Below the pieces are notes generated by a model. The model searched no databases. It had not been told where the DNA came from and was given only the letters and a program-made list of their open reading frames with translations. From NCBI GenBank assembly GCA_958295665.1, contig OY282558.1:308484092-308548091 (forward strand): a stretch of 64,000 nucleotides of DNA. Reading direction: 5' to 3'. Source of the stretch: Tipula vernalis. Taxonomy: Eukaryota; Arthropoda; Insecta; Diptera; Tipulidae. The translations under genes and the position numbers were made by a program. Shown here one piece after another: positions 45,974 through 57,402 of the stretch (position 1 is the first letter of the stretch; every line of letters starts with the position of its first letter).

Positions 45974-46995
45974 AAAATTAAAATTAACCAAAATCAATAG
46001 CTGCTTAAACTTGAAACTGAGAAATGCTTCTTTTAAGTTCGAGTTGAACGTGTTGAAATAAGAGCAAGTTTTGAATTCATCAGGAAGACTATAGTACATT
46101 TTAGGAGCCAGAATTAAAAAAGAATTCTGAAAATTAGTGGTATACGATTTCGGCAGGTAAATATGAAGTTTGTTTCTTAGACTTTTTAGATTTTGTCCAG
46201 TTTACATTACTTATATTGCCAATCATTAAATAAAAAACTCTCAAAACTTGCAACACAAATAAATGTCTTAGCGGTATATTGAAATATAGGCCACAACTAA
46301 GCAAACCTTGGTTTATTACTCATTACTCTAAGCAATCACTAGAGGTGGAATCCTAGTGTAATAAGTGCCACCGCAACAAACCAAACCATACGACAACTTC
46401 GAGTCAAACAGTGCAAAATACGCCCTCTTCAATACAGCATCAGGATATACTAATCGAAATATATTCTTCCAATGTACTTCCAATTCATGGTGTTATCTAT
46501 AGTTAGTCCAAGATATTTAAATTTTTGATTACTTACAATTTTACTACAATTATGTTTGGATCACCAATAGTATCATCATTGAGTTTATAAAACATAGCTT
46601 TGGTTTTTTCACTCAAAATCATGGAATGTGTAATACATGATTTTATAAGCAAAGTTAAAACATTTTGCATATTTTCAATTGTTTTAACCCTATCCGGGTG
46701 CATTATAAATAAAGACAAGGTCATCAGTAAAAGCAACGACATTTGATTTGAACTTAGTATGAAACAAAGAATTTAAATAAATTAAAAACAACAAAGGTCC
46801 CAAGACGGATCCTTGAGGGACTCCATCATTGATAATTTTTCTCGCACTTTCACAATCCTTGATCCTAACAACTTGAGATCCATCTAACAAATAAAAAGTA
46901 AACCATTGCAAACTTATTCCACGGAATCCTGCAGAAGATAACTTTTGCAACAAAATGTTATGATTAACCATATCAAAAGCCTTTTTTAAATCCAC
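45974..46995 (-). pseudogene. Jockey-superfamily LINE RT fragment
   Basis: Minus strand: DLKKAFDMVNHNILLQKL, GVPQGSVLGPLLFLIYLNSL and VVAFTDDLVFIYNAP (FxDD in place of F/YADD), then after a frameshift MILSEKTKAMFYKL and KYLGLTIDNTMNWK near 46520-46460. Further stops follow. Endonuclease and 3' end were not found. The retroposon at 45298-45951 lies directly downstream on the same strand but has its own target duplication. Confidence 0.75.
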
Positions 46996-47146
46996 AAAAA
47001 TAGAATCTACTGGTATATCCTGTATTCAATAGAGATATGAATCTTAAGAAACAGTTGAGAAATAGCCTAATCCACAACCTTTATCAGGTCGTAAGCATTA
47101 GAGAGAATAATACATAATCAAAGCCTCTTAGTTAGCTATATTTGTT

Positions 47147-47223
47147 TAAAAAGGGTGATCCATTGTTTTGTATTAAAAAAAAATGTCCACACTAACCGTT
47201 GGATCACCCTTTATATATCTACT
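47147..47223. repeat. short inverted repeat, MITE-like
   Basis: TAAAAAGGGTGATCCA and TGGATCACCCTTTA form ~14-bp arms around about 45 bp. AAGGGTGATCC-type ends recall Tc1/mariner derivatives, but the piece is too short to assign. Confidence 0.5.
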
Positions 47224-48072
47224 CGTAAGCGTAAAGCAAACACCCCAATCAAGTGCGCACCTAAATTGTAAAAAAAAAAAAATGTTATCTTACACTGTTT
47301 GGTGTGTGCCTTCTGGATATCGTATATTAATAGATTTAGTTAATAAGTTTATTAATAAAACATCTTTGTTGTTGTTGTTATTTTCAAACAACGCATCAAT
47401 GAATAATATTCTATAAACACACAGATACATACATATGTAGTTGCTTTATTTTTATTTTTTTAACTAACCGCTCAGTCAACCCAACTTATCAATATACATA
47501 ATTTTTGGTTCTGATGATAAAATGCATAAAATAATTTATTATAGATAAGATATAATTTTTCGTTATCAACTGCCAGCAAAATCAATTTTTTTTTCCTTTT
47601 TGCCATTCGTAAGTTTAGTTAAATTAGTCTTTAATCATAATAGAATAGAAAATAGTGTATTTTATTAGGTTTTCGATAGTTTTATATTAATATTAAATAA
47701 TCAGTATTTAATATTTTTTTTTTTTAAATTAAAAGTTAAAATATCATGTTATTATGATAGTTGTTTGATTAAAATTACCTAATAATTTCAAATACATATC
47801 CATCTCTTATCTGGATATCTTATCAGAAGTTTACGCGAATAACAAGAAATTTAATATATTCTTCACCTTTAAATGTGTTAATTAATGAGTGATACATCAT
47901 ATTCAAATTGTAAATACAAGTGAATAAAGTTCTTTACATATATTTGAAATAAATAAACTTATATGATGTCATAATATTTCTGGGTGAAATCGATTATCAA
48001 CATTTCTTTTAATAATTTATATAATTGGTTGGTATAAGCACAGTGTTTGAGTGCGTTGAGGTGACTTAAAAA
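47224..48072. other. no gene seen; probable upstream region of the ABCC gene
   Basis: AT-rich with no protein signal. The ~60 bases before 48073 are somewhat less AT-biased and may be 5' UTR. Confidence 0.5.
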
Positions 48073-51072
48073 ATGGCCGATGCTGATATATTACTTACAG
48101 ACATCAATGATAAGTCCGAGTCGACGGGCTCTAGAATACAAAATGACAATGACACAGTGTCATTTGGCTTTAGTAATTCAATATCACAACAGAGTTTATC
48201 AACACAGCACGCGATCGGTGACAGTAATAAAAAAAATTTAGGTAATATCCGCCCAAATTCGGCTATATATGTGCCTAGACGGAATTTATCCCGCTACGGA
48301 AATGCATTTTCACCGTTACTATTTAGTAGGCGGTCAGCTACTAGTCAAACTGAGTTGCCAATCGATACCGTTAATTGTTGTGCAACGTCAACATTTTCCT
48401 GGGTGAATCGATACCGTATGACGCCGAGTGTGTTAGATAAAATCAAAAATATTTCATCTCAATCATCCAGTCTGATTGAAAAATGCCTGATACCAAAGAC
48501 AACGTATGCAGATTCGACAGATGTAAACGGCAAGAGGTGGGTTATACTTTAAAAAACTGAACTCAGTTATTAATTAAAAAATTTGAACATTTATGACTGA
48601 ATACAAAATAACTCACTAAAGTGTAGTACTTGCAAACATAAATAGATGGCATTACAGTAAAATTTGTTATGAACCGATTATGAATGTAAACTATACAAAA
48701 AATATTAAATTAGTTTTTATCTCTATACTAGTACACACGTAGCCATGAATTTTCAGTTTACTTCAGTTTACAATTTAAAAAGTGTTTAGTGTCGATAGGC
48801 ACATAGAATAAATGTTTTATTCTTATAACGCTCTATACATTAGATATGTATATGTTTTAAGTAGAATTTTACCTGATTTCTTAGTGATCGGAGTTATTCT
48901 AGTTCGCGGTTTAATTATAAACTAACTAATATTCTCAATTTCAGATTAATAGGCATCTACAAATATGAAGTACAAACCAAAGGTCAAATTGCAAGCTCAA
49001 TGTTCCGCGTACTCTGGAAATTTTCACGAACGCGAATTTTTGTTGCGTCTTTTTTTCATATACTCTCGATTTGTTTTAGTATAATTGGGCCAACAATCTT
49101 TCTTAAGACGTCACTGGAATCAATTGAGAAGGAAAATTGTTTATCACAAATAAATATAACACAAAATGCAACCAATGCAACAAGGATCACGCAACCCCTA
49201 CATAATACGGAGTCATACAAGTGGCATCGTTTCATTTTTGCCATTGCAATGTTTATTTGTTATATGCTGTCAATATATTTGGGCAATTTAGCGACATGGT
49301 TAAATTTACGAACGGCAAATCGATTAAGGACTGCTTGTATTGCTACACTTTATAAGAAATCGATTAAAAGTTCGATTGTATATCCGATTGCACCGCATCA
49401 AATTTTATCGTTGGCCAATGAAGAAAGTGATTTTTTGTACACGCTGGTAGAGAGTGGATCAGCGTTTATAGGCAACACTTTTGGACTGATTATAAGCTTT
49501 ATTATTGTATTATTTTTCGTAGGACATTTTGGAATATATCCGCTGTTCGGTGTTATTCTATTAATATTTATAGGGGTAAGTCATTGAATAACTAATTTAG
49601 CGATGAATTAACTAAAAATTTCAAATTTCAGTTTGTTTTGGCGCGTTTGTCATCGTTCAGTTATCGAAAATCAATTCTATACTCAGCCAAAAAGCTAACA
49701 CTTGTCGAACATTTCATATTGAACTATAAGAATTTAGTTGTTTTAAATTTTATGACCGAAATACGCCGGAAGTACTTAAATTTCCTGTCAAAACAATATT
49801 CGTACTTAATATGGCGCGATATTTATTCGAACAAATACTCGGGTAATATGACATCGGCTATTTTAATGGGGGGCCTCTATTTATTGTGGTGCGACCACAG
49901 TACGGTTACTAAAAGTATAGCAGTCTTGGTGCTAATTATTTTATATTCATATTTTATAACCAATTTAATACTGGATAATTGTCAAGCATTCGAAGCGATA
50001 TGGTACGGTAAATCAGCGCTCGATAAATTAAAGGTTTGTGTATAATAAACACCTATAAATTTTATCACCATAATTCTAATATTTAAACTCTCAACTATTT
50101 AGCACACTTATTCTATAACCGATGCATCCCCATCAAAACATCGCCCGCTCAACAATACACTAGTCGTATCGATTACAGATGCCTCATTTGAATGGAATCA
50201 ACCACACGCCATTTTTTCGTTGAAAAAGGCCAACAAAATGACACAATTGAATAGCAGGAAAATATTTACGTTGAATATAAATGAATTTAATGTGGCACGC
50301 GGTCAAATTGTTGGTATAACAGGTGCCCCGGGGTCAGGGAAATCATCACTCTTGTATTCAATATTGGGTCATACGAATCTGCTGTCAGGAAATTGCCGGC
50401 AAAAGGGTAATTTTTCATTTTCATCGTGTCCACCGTTTCTTACAAATCGATCATTGAAAATAAATATTATTATGGAATTTGACGCAAAGAAGGAGTTTGA
50501 TCCGAATGAGTAAGTTATGTAATAATATACAGTTTCGAATTCCTAATTAATTATTGGTTCTTTCATTTGTACAGATACTACAGGGCAATTTCAATGGTTA
50601 AACTAAATGAGGACGTGTGTGCCGCCCCTGGTACAGATGATTTGCCAATCGGAATGCTTGAACTTGATTCGACGCAAATTGAACGTGTGGTCATAGCGAG
50701 AGCTTTATATACAAAACGAGATATTGTCCTACTAGACAATCCGCTCAATAAATTTTTGTGCCGGAAAAGTCCAACTAGTGAAGATTTCCTATATGATCTG
50801 TTTCAACATTTTAGGCATACAAAGAAAACAGTCATTGTAGCAACTCAACACGAAGAAGTATGTACATATTACTGGATATAATGTGATTAAAATTATCTGC
50901 GATCAACAATTTTATCATGATAATTATGTTTGCAGATTTTGAAATTATGTGATAGAGTCTATTTTCTGGATTCGGGCGAGATTCATCGCGATGGTGAACA
51001 TGCATATCTGAAAACCTTACCAATTTACAATAAAACGTTGAACGAATTTAAACAACACGAGCAATCGATAGG
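48073..51072 (+). CDS. ABCC (MRP5-like) transporter, first six exons, degenerate NBD1
   Basis: Exons 48073-48536, 48945-49575, 49632-50033, 50103-50509, 50575-50857 and 50936-51072 join in phase to 774 codons and continue past a GTAAGT donor at 51073. An N-terminal cytosolic part with TFSWVNRY (ABCC TFSW motif) leads to FRVLWKFSRTRIF and six hydrophobic segments of TMD1 (about 170-490), with NIT/NAT glycosylation sites in the first loop and no TMD0. NBD1 has Walker A GAPGSGKSS (573-581). The remaining motifs have changed: Q-loop Gln to Cys (FSSCPPFL), signature LSGGQ to LDSTQ (665-669), Walker B LLDDP to LLDNP (687-691), D-loop SALD to NKFL, and H-loop TH to TQ. This suggests ATP binding without hydrolysis. 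Flanking sequence most resembles ABCC5/MRP5; substrate unknown. TMD2-NBD2 were not found in the window. Confidence 0.85.
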
Positions 51073-52720
51073 GTAAGTTATTTATTGATAATTCGAAGTG
51101 TTGAACTGGGTGCACTCCTTTTTGCCTTTGTGTCTGTTCCTTCTCTAAGTTATCATGTAGACTGAATTATCTATTTTTCCTGGCTCGCCTTTCATAAAAT
51201 GAACCTGTCCATTGCATCTAAAGATTTTCGATCCAGATGTAGTTTTTCTTGTGCTGTTTTATTGAAACCTGTCAGTAGCCTCTTTAGTTCTCTCATGCCA
51301 GAACCTAAATAATTATTTAACATACATTTAACTGATAAAATAATAAAAACTAGTTAGACAAAGGTGGAAAATAATATTAATGCGCTGACATAATCTTCTC
51401 ACAAATTCTGCTCTGTATTTCATTTGAAAACAAATAAAAGTTGGCTTATTGTCTAAAAAACTGCCACTCAATTGTAAGATTGCTTGGGGAGCCAAAGAGA
51501 TACCACACTATTAAAATTAATTTCTCAGGGTTTATTTCAACAATATCTGATGGATGTAAAAATGTAAATTCGGCTGTCGTCGGTATATTATTCATTAAAT
51601 TTATACGCCATTACTCAATTTATCTGACTGGGATTAACAAGGGGTTCCACGTGTGAGTGCTAGTCGAAATAACAAAAATTCTATGGTTGTGTTCCTTAGG
51701 GCTGCGAACCAGTTACTTTTGAAATATCATTATCGTGACATATTCTCGCACTATGACGATCCTGTAGATTTTTTCTATGGACCGTAATTTCTTTAAACCT
51801 ATGTAATTTCACTGACAAGGTGTTCTTTCCAAAAGTATAAAAATCACGGCAGCTGGAACGCTGTAGAAGATAGTTTTGGGTTAAGAAACACAACCAGTAA
51901 CAAGTGGAATACTTGGTCAGGCTATATAGTTTACGGTGCACAAATATTTTACATTTTAGATTTGAGCTTAGAGTTTAGAGCAAAAATTTGTAAAGAGTTT
52001 TAGCGCTTAGCATTTCGAAAAGTAAAACCAAAAAATTTTTGTTGGTTCTCGACACTCTTAAGAACCCGGTTTACTGATTATTGTCCGGTTAACTTCAAGG
52101 ATTTGTGCTGATAGTTGTTAATTATAACTTCGATAGCTTGTTCCATTTTCTTAAAATTACTTTTCATTTCTACTCCAACAGGCCTGCTTTTTTGGCAACT
52201 TTACAACAACAACGTGCATTTTATTCTGTTTCGCTTTTATTTTATTTGAACTTTTTATTTCTGTCGATCTGTACGATGCGATGCGCCAAACACTCGAAAT
52301 GATACTTTTAGTTATAATGCTTACCACCAGAGTAAATTTACAAAAACTTGCAACAACGATTGCATTCCATAATTCCTAAACAGATTTAGCTAAATTCAAT
52401 TTTTTATAGATTTACATGAATCTAATCCGATTTCTAGGCATATGTAATACCTAACCCTATAATTAATTCTAAAATAAAATCTTTATGTGTAGTACTTTGG
52501 GAAATTTCAAATCAAAACCTAAATTTAATCCATTTTTACGAAAGTGATACACTTACTGATCATTTTACATGTGGAAAATGAATGAACATATTTGAATATC
52601 ATTTGTTAAAAATTAAACGTCTCATTATTATGATACTATTCTATACATTGAAAACTTTGACCTAGAAACAAAAAAAAATGCTCCCAATTAAATATTTGTG
52701 TTTCGCTAAAAAAATTAATC
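51073..52720. other. probable ABCC intron, no exon recognised
   Basis: AT-rich with short frames lacking ABC-type or membrane-segment homology. The ABCC coding sequence is left mid-codon at 51072, so an exon supplying the third base must lie further on. Confidence 0.5.
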
Positions 52721-52722
52721 TA

Positions 52723-53900
52723 CAGCTTGGCCAAAAGTATTGAGCACCCATGATATTTTACAGGTTTTGGAGAGTATCAAATTGAAATAAATTGAAACCA
52801 TTTTTACAGATTAATACTACTATTTATTCATAAAAAATCAATATTTTGTAGGCCCACCCTTTGCCATAATTACGGCAGAAATTCTTTTCGGCATAGAGCT
52901 GACAAGTTTTTTACACTCTTCAGGACGTATAGAGTTCCATTCTTGGCGCAGGCGGCGTTTTAGCTCCTCTTTTGTGTTTATTTTGGGGCGCCTGATTTTG
53001 CTTTTTAATAAACCACATAAATGTTCTATGAGGTTGAGATCCGAGGACTGGACAGGCCACTCCAAAAGCTCAATGCCTTTTTCTCGAAACCATGCCATTG
53101 TGCGAGCAGCTTTGTGACATGGCGCATTATCTTGCTGGAATTTAACACCAGCCATGTTTGTTTCACCAAAAAGTGTTAATAATGAGGGTAGCAACGCAGA
53201 TTCAAGGACGTTTATATATTTTAAAGAGTTCATGTGGCCCTCACACACGAACATTTCGCCAACTCAAGAAAGAATGCAACCCAAGACCATTATGCTGCCT
53301 CCGCCGTGTTTTACGGTTGGTACCACACACTCTGGGCTAAATTCTTCGCCACGCGGCGACGCACAAACGTCACACCAGGAGTACCAAAAATCTGAAATAA
53401 AGAAAAAATATAAAGACTTCGAAAAACTAAAATATTTGTATCCATAAGAGAGCTTTTCGGAGAGCCATGGTTTCTTCCTGGCTTTACAGCCTATCAGACC
53501 AGCTTCCTGAAGCCTTCTATGAGTGGTTCGAGAAGAAATTGGTTTTTTTAATTTCTACTGACCACTCAGCACTAAGATCTGAAGAAGTTTTTTTTCTAAA
53601 TTTGAATGACTCTCTCACTAGATTTCGGTCCTCACGGTCTGTGGTGATGCGTTTGCGTCTGGTTCTGTGCCTATTACTATGTGATCCGGTTGCGGAAAAT
53701 CGCTCAATAGCATATTGCACAGATCGGCGTGAACATTTCACAGTTTTAGAAATTTCTACCTGTGATTTTACTTACTCATGCAGAAGCTGTATCTGCACAC
53801 GTTGCTCTGAACTAAGTTCATTTTTTTTTGGCATATTAAGACAATATCACCAAAGCCTACTTAATAAATAAAGCCTCCATGATGAAAACAAGCTTTTTTT
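52723..53900 (-). mobile_element. Tc1-like transposon, decayed
   Basis: The left end reads TA then CAGCTTGGCCAAAAGTATTG and AGCACCC at 52721-52749, the Tc1 terminal repeat (CAGTGCTTGGCCAAAAGTATTGGCACCC) with small changes. The matching right end was not found, so the right boundary is approximate. It carries a transposase pseudogene. Confidence 0.78.
52838..53834 (-). pseudogene. Tc1 transposase (DD34E), broken
   Basis: Starts at ATG 53834 (MPKKNELSSEQRVQIQLLHE, then a stop). Next come the HTH (CSRRSVQYAIERFSATGSH) and the linker RTRRKRITTDREDRNLV. After frameshifts it continues RLQEAGLIGCKARKKPW, VPTVKHGGGSIMVLGC, FQQDNAPCHKAART (second Asp) and WPVQSSDLNLIEHL (Glu 35 residues later, DD34E). 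The region for the first catalytic Asp (FSDES) appears deleted near 53420-53450. Non-functional. Confidence 0.85.
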
Positions 53901-54559
53901 AAGGTATCAAAAAATCCAAAAGAAAATGTTTATTCCATAGTTTTTATATGGAGAGATATGACCTCAGTTTATTCAAAATATATTAATGAAAATTGACTCG
54001 ATATTAATTTTATTTTGATTCAATTGAAACTATAAACTTTATTTTCCACCTGACTTGGACGATTTTTTCGTGAGCTTTTCCAATTTACGGTAATAATGAT
54101 AACAAAATAAGATATTTTATATCTGAAAAAGCTTTAAAATAGAGTACATGCATGTAAAAAAGAGATATAAATATAAAGGAAAAGGCGCGACGTTTACAAT
54201 AATAAACATGACAAACAATATAGAAACAAGGTAAACATAAGAGAAATGAAGCAAATACATAATATGAAGCATATTATCAGATGACAGCTAATAAAAAGCA
54301 AAGCCTACTAATAAATAATTTTTTTTAAGAATTTAATTTGTCTTTCTGTAATCAGTTGATTTTTCGGCATTTTTTATAGACAAATATGTTAATTGTTCAT
54401 GGCAATCCCAATATTTTCGATTTGGTAAATCAGAAAAATACAGAGGCCAATCGCTCATAATATATCTACTGGGAGGGTTCTCATTTTTGCAGAGTGGTAC
54501 ATTGGTATAACTCTTTGGACCTTCAGCCAAAATTACGGGGAGGGGGGAAGATATTTCTA
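53901..54559. other. no gene seen
   Basis: AT-rich; it may include the lost right end of the Tc1 element. No other signal. Confidence 0.5.
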
Positions 54560-55290
54560 CTTTTTTTCAGTACGAAAAGAACTCCAACAAAGCCGCTGGT
54601 CTGGTTCCCATTCTCTCAATTCGTCTCAAGAATTACAGCAAATCTCTATCTAAGCACCTGCCCATGTCCACGATAATTTCCCGCCAATTTGGAAAACATA
54701 GCCAATGTCCAACCTATGTCGAACCTCTCCAATTATCGCCCAATAGCCAATTGATGAAATACCTAGATGATCACTACCTTACAACAGATGATCACTGCGA
54801 GATTTAATTAATTATAACACACATTATCTGGTTTCCAGTTATAGCACTTGATATGTCGAAGGTTTGCTATATAGGTTGGGATCAGACTGGAGTTCAACTC
54901 TTCGCTGATTTCTTGGATTGAAAAATTTCTTTTCTGTCACAATATCCCGTTGATGGTGAATTGGGCGACCTGCGCCATCCTCTGCTCACACATTAAATCT
55001 GCCTTTTCTCAGGGATCCGCCACTTCCTCCAACACTTTTTTTAATCTTTATTAACAATCTTCTATTATTAACTCTCAATACAATGCAATCTTATGCTGAT
55101 GTTAGCACCCTTCCCAAATCTTCGTTTCTCGTACATTGCTTGCTCGCGAAAAAACACTCTCGCTGAAAGAGTTGCTATGTGATATCGTATCGAGCAACAT
55201 GTTATGACTATTTCAATTGGGGGCTGCTATAACAGTATTGAATTTAATCCCATACCTACTCTCTAAAACCCATACCTACTCTCCATGTTT
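54560..55290 (+). pseudogene. Jockey-like LINE RT relic
   Basis: Plus strand in several frames: KNSNKAAGLVPILSIRLKNY (the KAxGPDGIP block), SNLSNYRPIA (about 54720), SSLISWIEKFLF, SAFSQGSATSSNTFF (decayed GVPQGS block) and NNLLLLTLNTMQSYADVSTL (decayed INDLL...YADDSTL, about 55050-55110). Heavily shifted and clearly inactive. Ends were not defined. Confidence 0.65.
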
Positions 55291-57268
55291 TAATAAATCT
55301 GATTCGAAAGAGATGTTAGGTTTGATTATCACAAGGAACCGATGGAATATTTGAGTGTTATGTGTCATCTATAAGCATTTTATTCAGTGGCAGCTCCTGG
55401 CTTAAATTTTCCACCAAGCAATAATCGATTTGTTTTATCAATTGTAACTTATTTACAAAATGATTTGGAACGCTCCAATACAAAAACGTAAATACAAACA
55501 AATTAAACCCAGCCGATTTGTATCGAGCAAAAATTTATACTGAATTATTTATTAAACTTGGAGAAAAATAATTTCATGTAAGAATTCCAATCCGCAAACA
55601 GTTTGTCCGCCTATAACGAACGCAAATTACCCAGCAAGTTGAAATTAACTATAAGCCATCCAAATTTCAATTTCACCTGCTAGGCTTTTTTGTCGAACAC
55701 AGTTTTGCAATTACGTGCAAACGCCTTAATAAACTTATTTTGTCTCAATTACGAAAACAAAAGCTCTAAAACCGTGTAATGCTTACAAACTCGATCTTAG
55801 GCGTTCCGATTTCCGGATGTGGGTTTACAAATTTTTTAAAAATAAAGTTTAAAGTTATACAATAAAATTGTGTTAATAGAGATTATTCGATTTTCTCGAA
55901 TTTTGACGTTGTATTGTGTCATATTACCGACTTACACCAGTCTTCGGGATTTTCGAATTTTTATGTGAATTTTCGAGGTTGTCAAGCTTGCTTGTCTCCT
56001 AGATATTATCTGAGATTTTGTAAATATTTCGAAATTATTAAGATTTGCTGATTTCGAGTTGCTTTGGATTGTTTGGAATGAAAAGCGTGCAAATTAACCT
56101 TAAGTTAAGAGATTTTAAAATTTTTGCAATAATCTATAGATATCTCAGTCTGAATAGCGTTAAGTTGCTTGGTACCTAACATATTCGAAATTATCAACAC
56201 TACTCAACATTTGAGCAATTATTGGACGTTTACTATAGGTATTTTACGAGAAACAGTTGTTTTTGCTATTGAATTAAATAGCGTTAAGGTTTTTCAAGAT
56301 TATTGTTTTCAGCAATTTTCGATTTTTTTTTTTTAAATATCACGATTGTTCTCTTCACGAGAATTCTATGATTATTCGAATTTTACAAAAAATTCGAGTC
56401 TATTCGAGTTTCTTGCTTATATTCGAAATTTGGAAAAAGTTTTGGACTTGCTTGAGTTACAGAATTATTTATATATCGATATTTTCGAAATTTTCTGTGG
56501 TTTTCTGAGATTTTCTAAATTATTGAGATTTTTCAAACAGAGCACTCAATTAAATTATCTTACAGAGAAGAGATTTTCGAAATTTAATATTTTTGGATAT
56601 ATTAAGATTTTCAGATTTACATAAATAGCGTTGGATAGCTCTCGTTTAACATTGAGTTTATTCAAACTTGTCGCGATTGTCTTATTTTCGAGATTAAGGT
56701 TTTGTAAAAACTGCATGGTATTTTTCAGATCATTCGAGATTCTTGATGATTTCTTAATTTTCTAAAATCATTTTAGGATTTTAAATTTATCTGAGTTTTT
56801 CTAGAATATTCGAATTTTTCTCGATATTACTTGACATTTGCCAGGAGTTTAGTTGTAACTGTACTGCGAGAATTACCGGAAGGCAATAGTATTAGTATAT
56901 TGTATTGGTATCGAATGTGTGTTTTTTTAGTTTTTCATTTAAAATGATGTAAATAAGAGGGATAAAATGACACGAGTAAGAGGGATAACATGATACGAAT
57001 AAGCGAAGTAAGCTCAGAAAAGGGAACGATCGAATGTATTAAAATATTGACTACACTTTATTATGTTATTTTATACTCGCACAACTGAGAAAGAACAGCA
57101 AATTCCGAAATAAAAAAAAAATAATAAAAATAATACGAATGTGGCCGACGAAGAATTTATAAATTAAAAACCATTTATTTATTTATGTTGTTTTTTGTTT
57201 GTTTTTATTGACGATCACGAGAATTGTTTTGTTTCTGGATTTTTATTAACGGAGTCACATGAATAGTG
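55291..57268. other. no gene; TTCGA-rich degenerate repeat at about 55880-56840
   Basis: Between 55880 and 56840 short words such as TTTTCGAGATT, ATTCGAATTTT and GATTTTC(g/t)AAATTATT recur irregularly, suggesting an old simple or satellite repeat. A short open frame at 56346-56624 is a by-product. The remainder is AT-rich without signal. Confidence 0.5.
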
Positions 57269-57269
57269 G

Positions 57270-57402
57270 CTTTCCAATCGGCCACCGCAAGTACATACTT
57301 AAAAGCACTTAGGTTCATGTCTTTGCTAGATTTACTATAGATAATCTAGCAAATATATGAACCATAAGTACTTATAAGTACTTGCAGTGTTCGATTGAAA
57401 GG
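57270..57402. mobile_element. 133-bp fold-back MITE
   Basis: Arms of about 60 bp: CTTTCCAATCGGCCACCGCA and AGTACATACTTAAAAGCACT pair with the complement of AGTACTTATAAGTACTTGCA and GTGTTCGATTGAAAG. The centre ATTTACTATAGATAAT is almost symmetrical. Target duplication is unclear. Confidence 0.7.
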
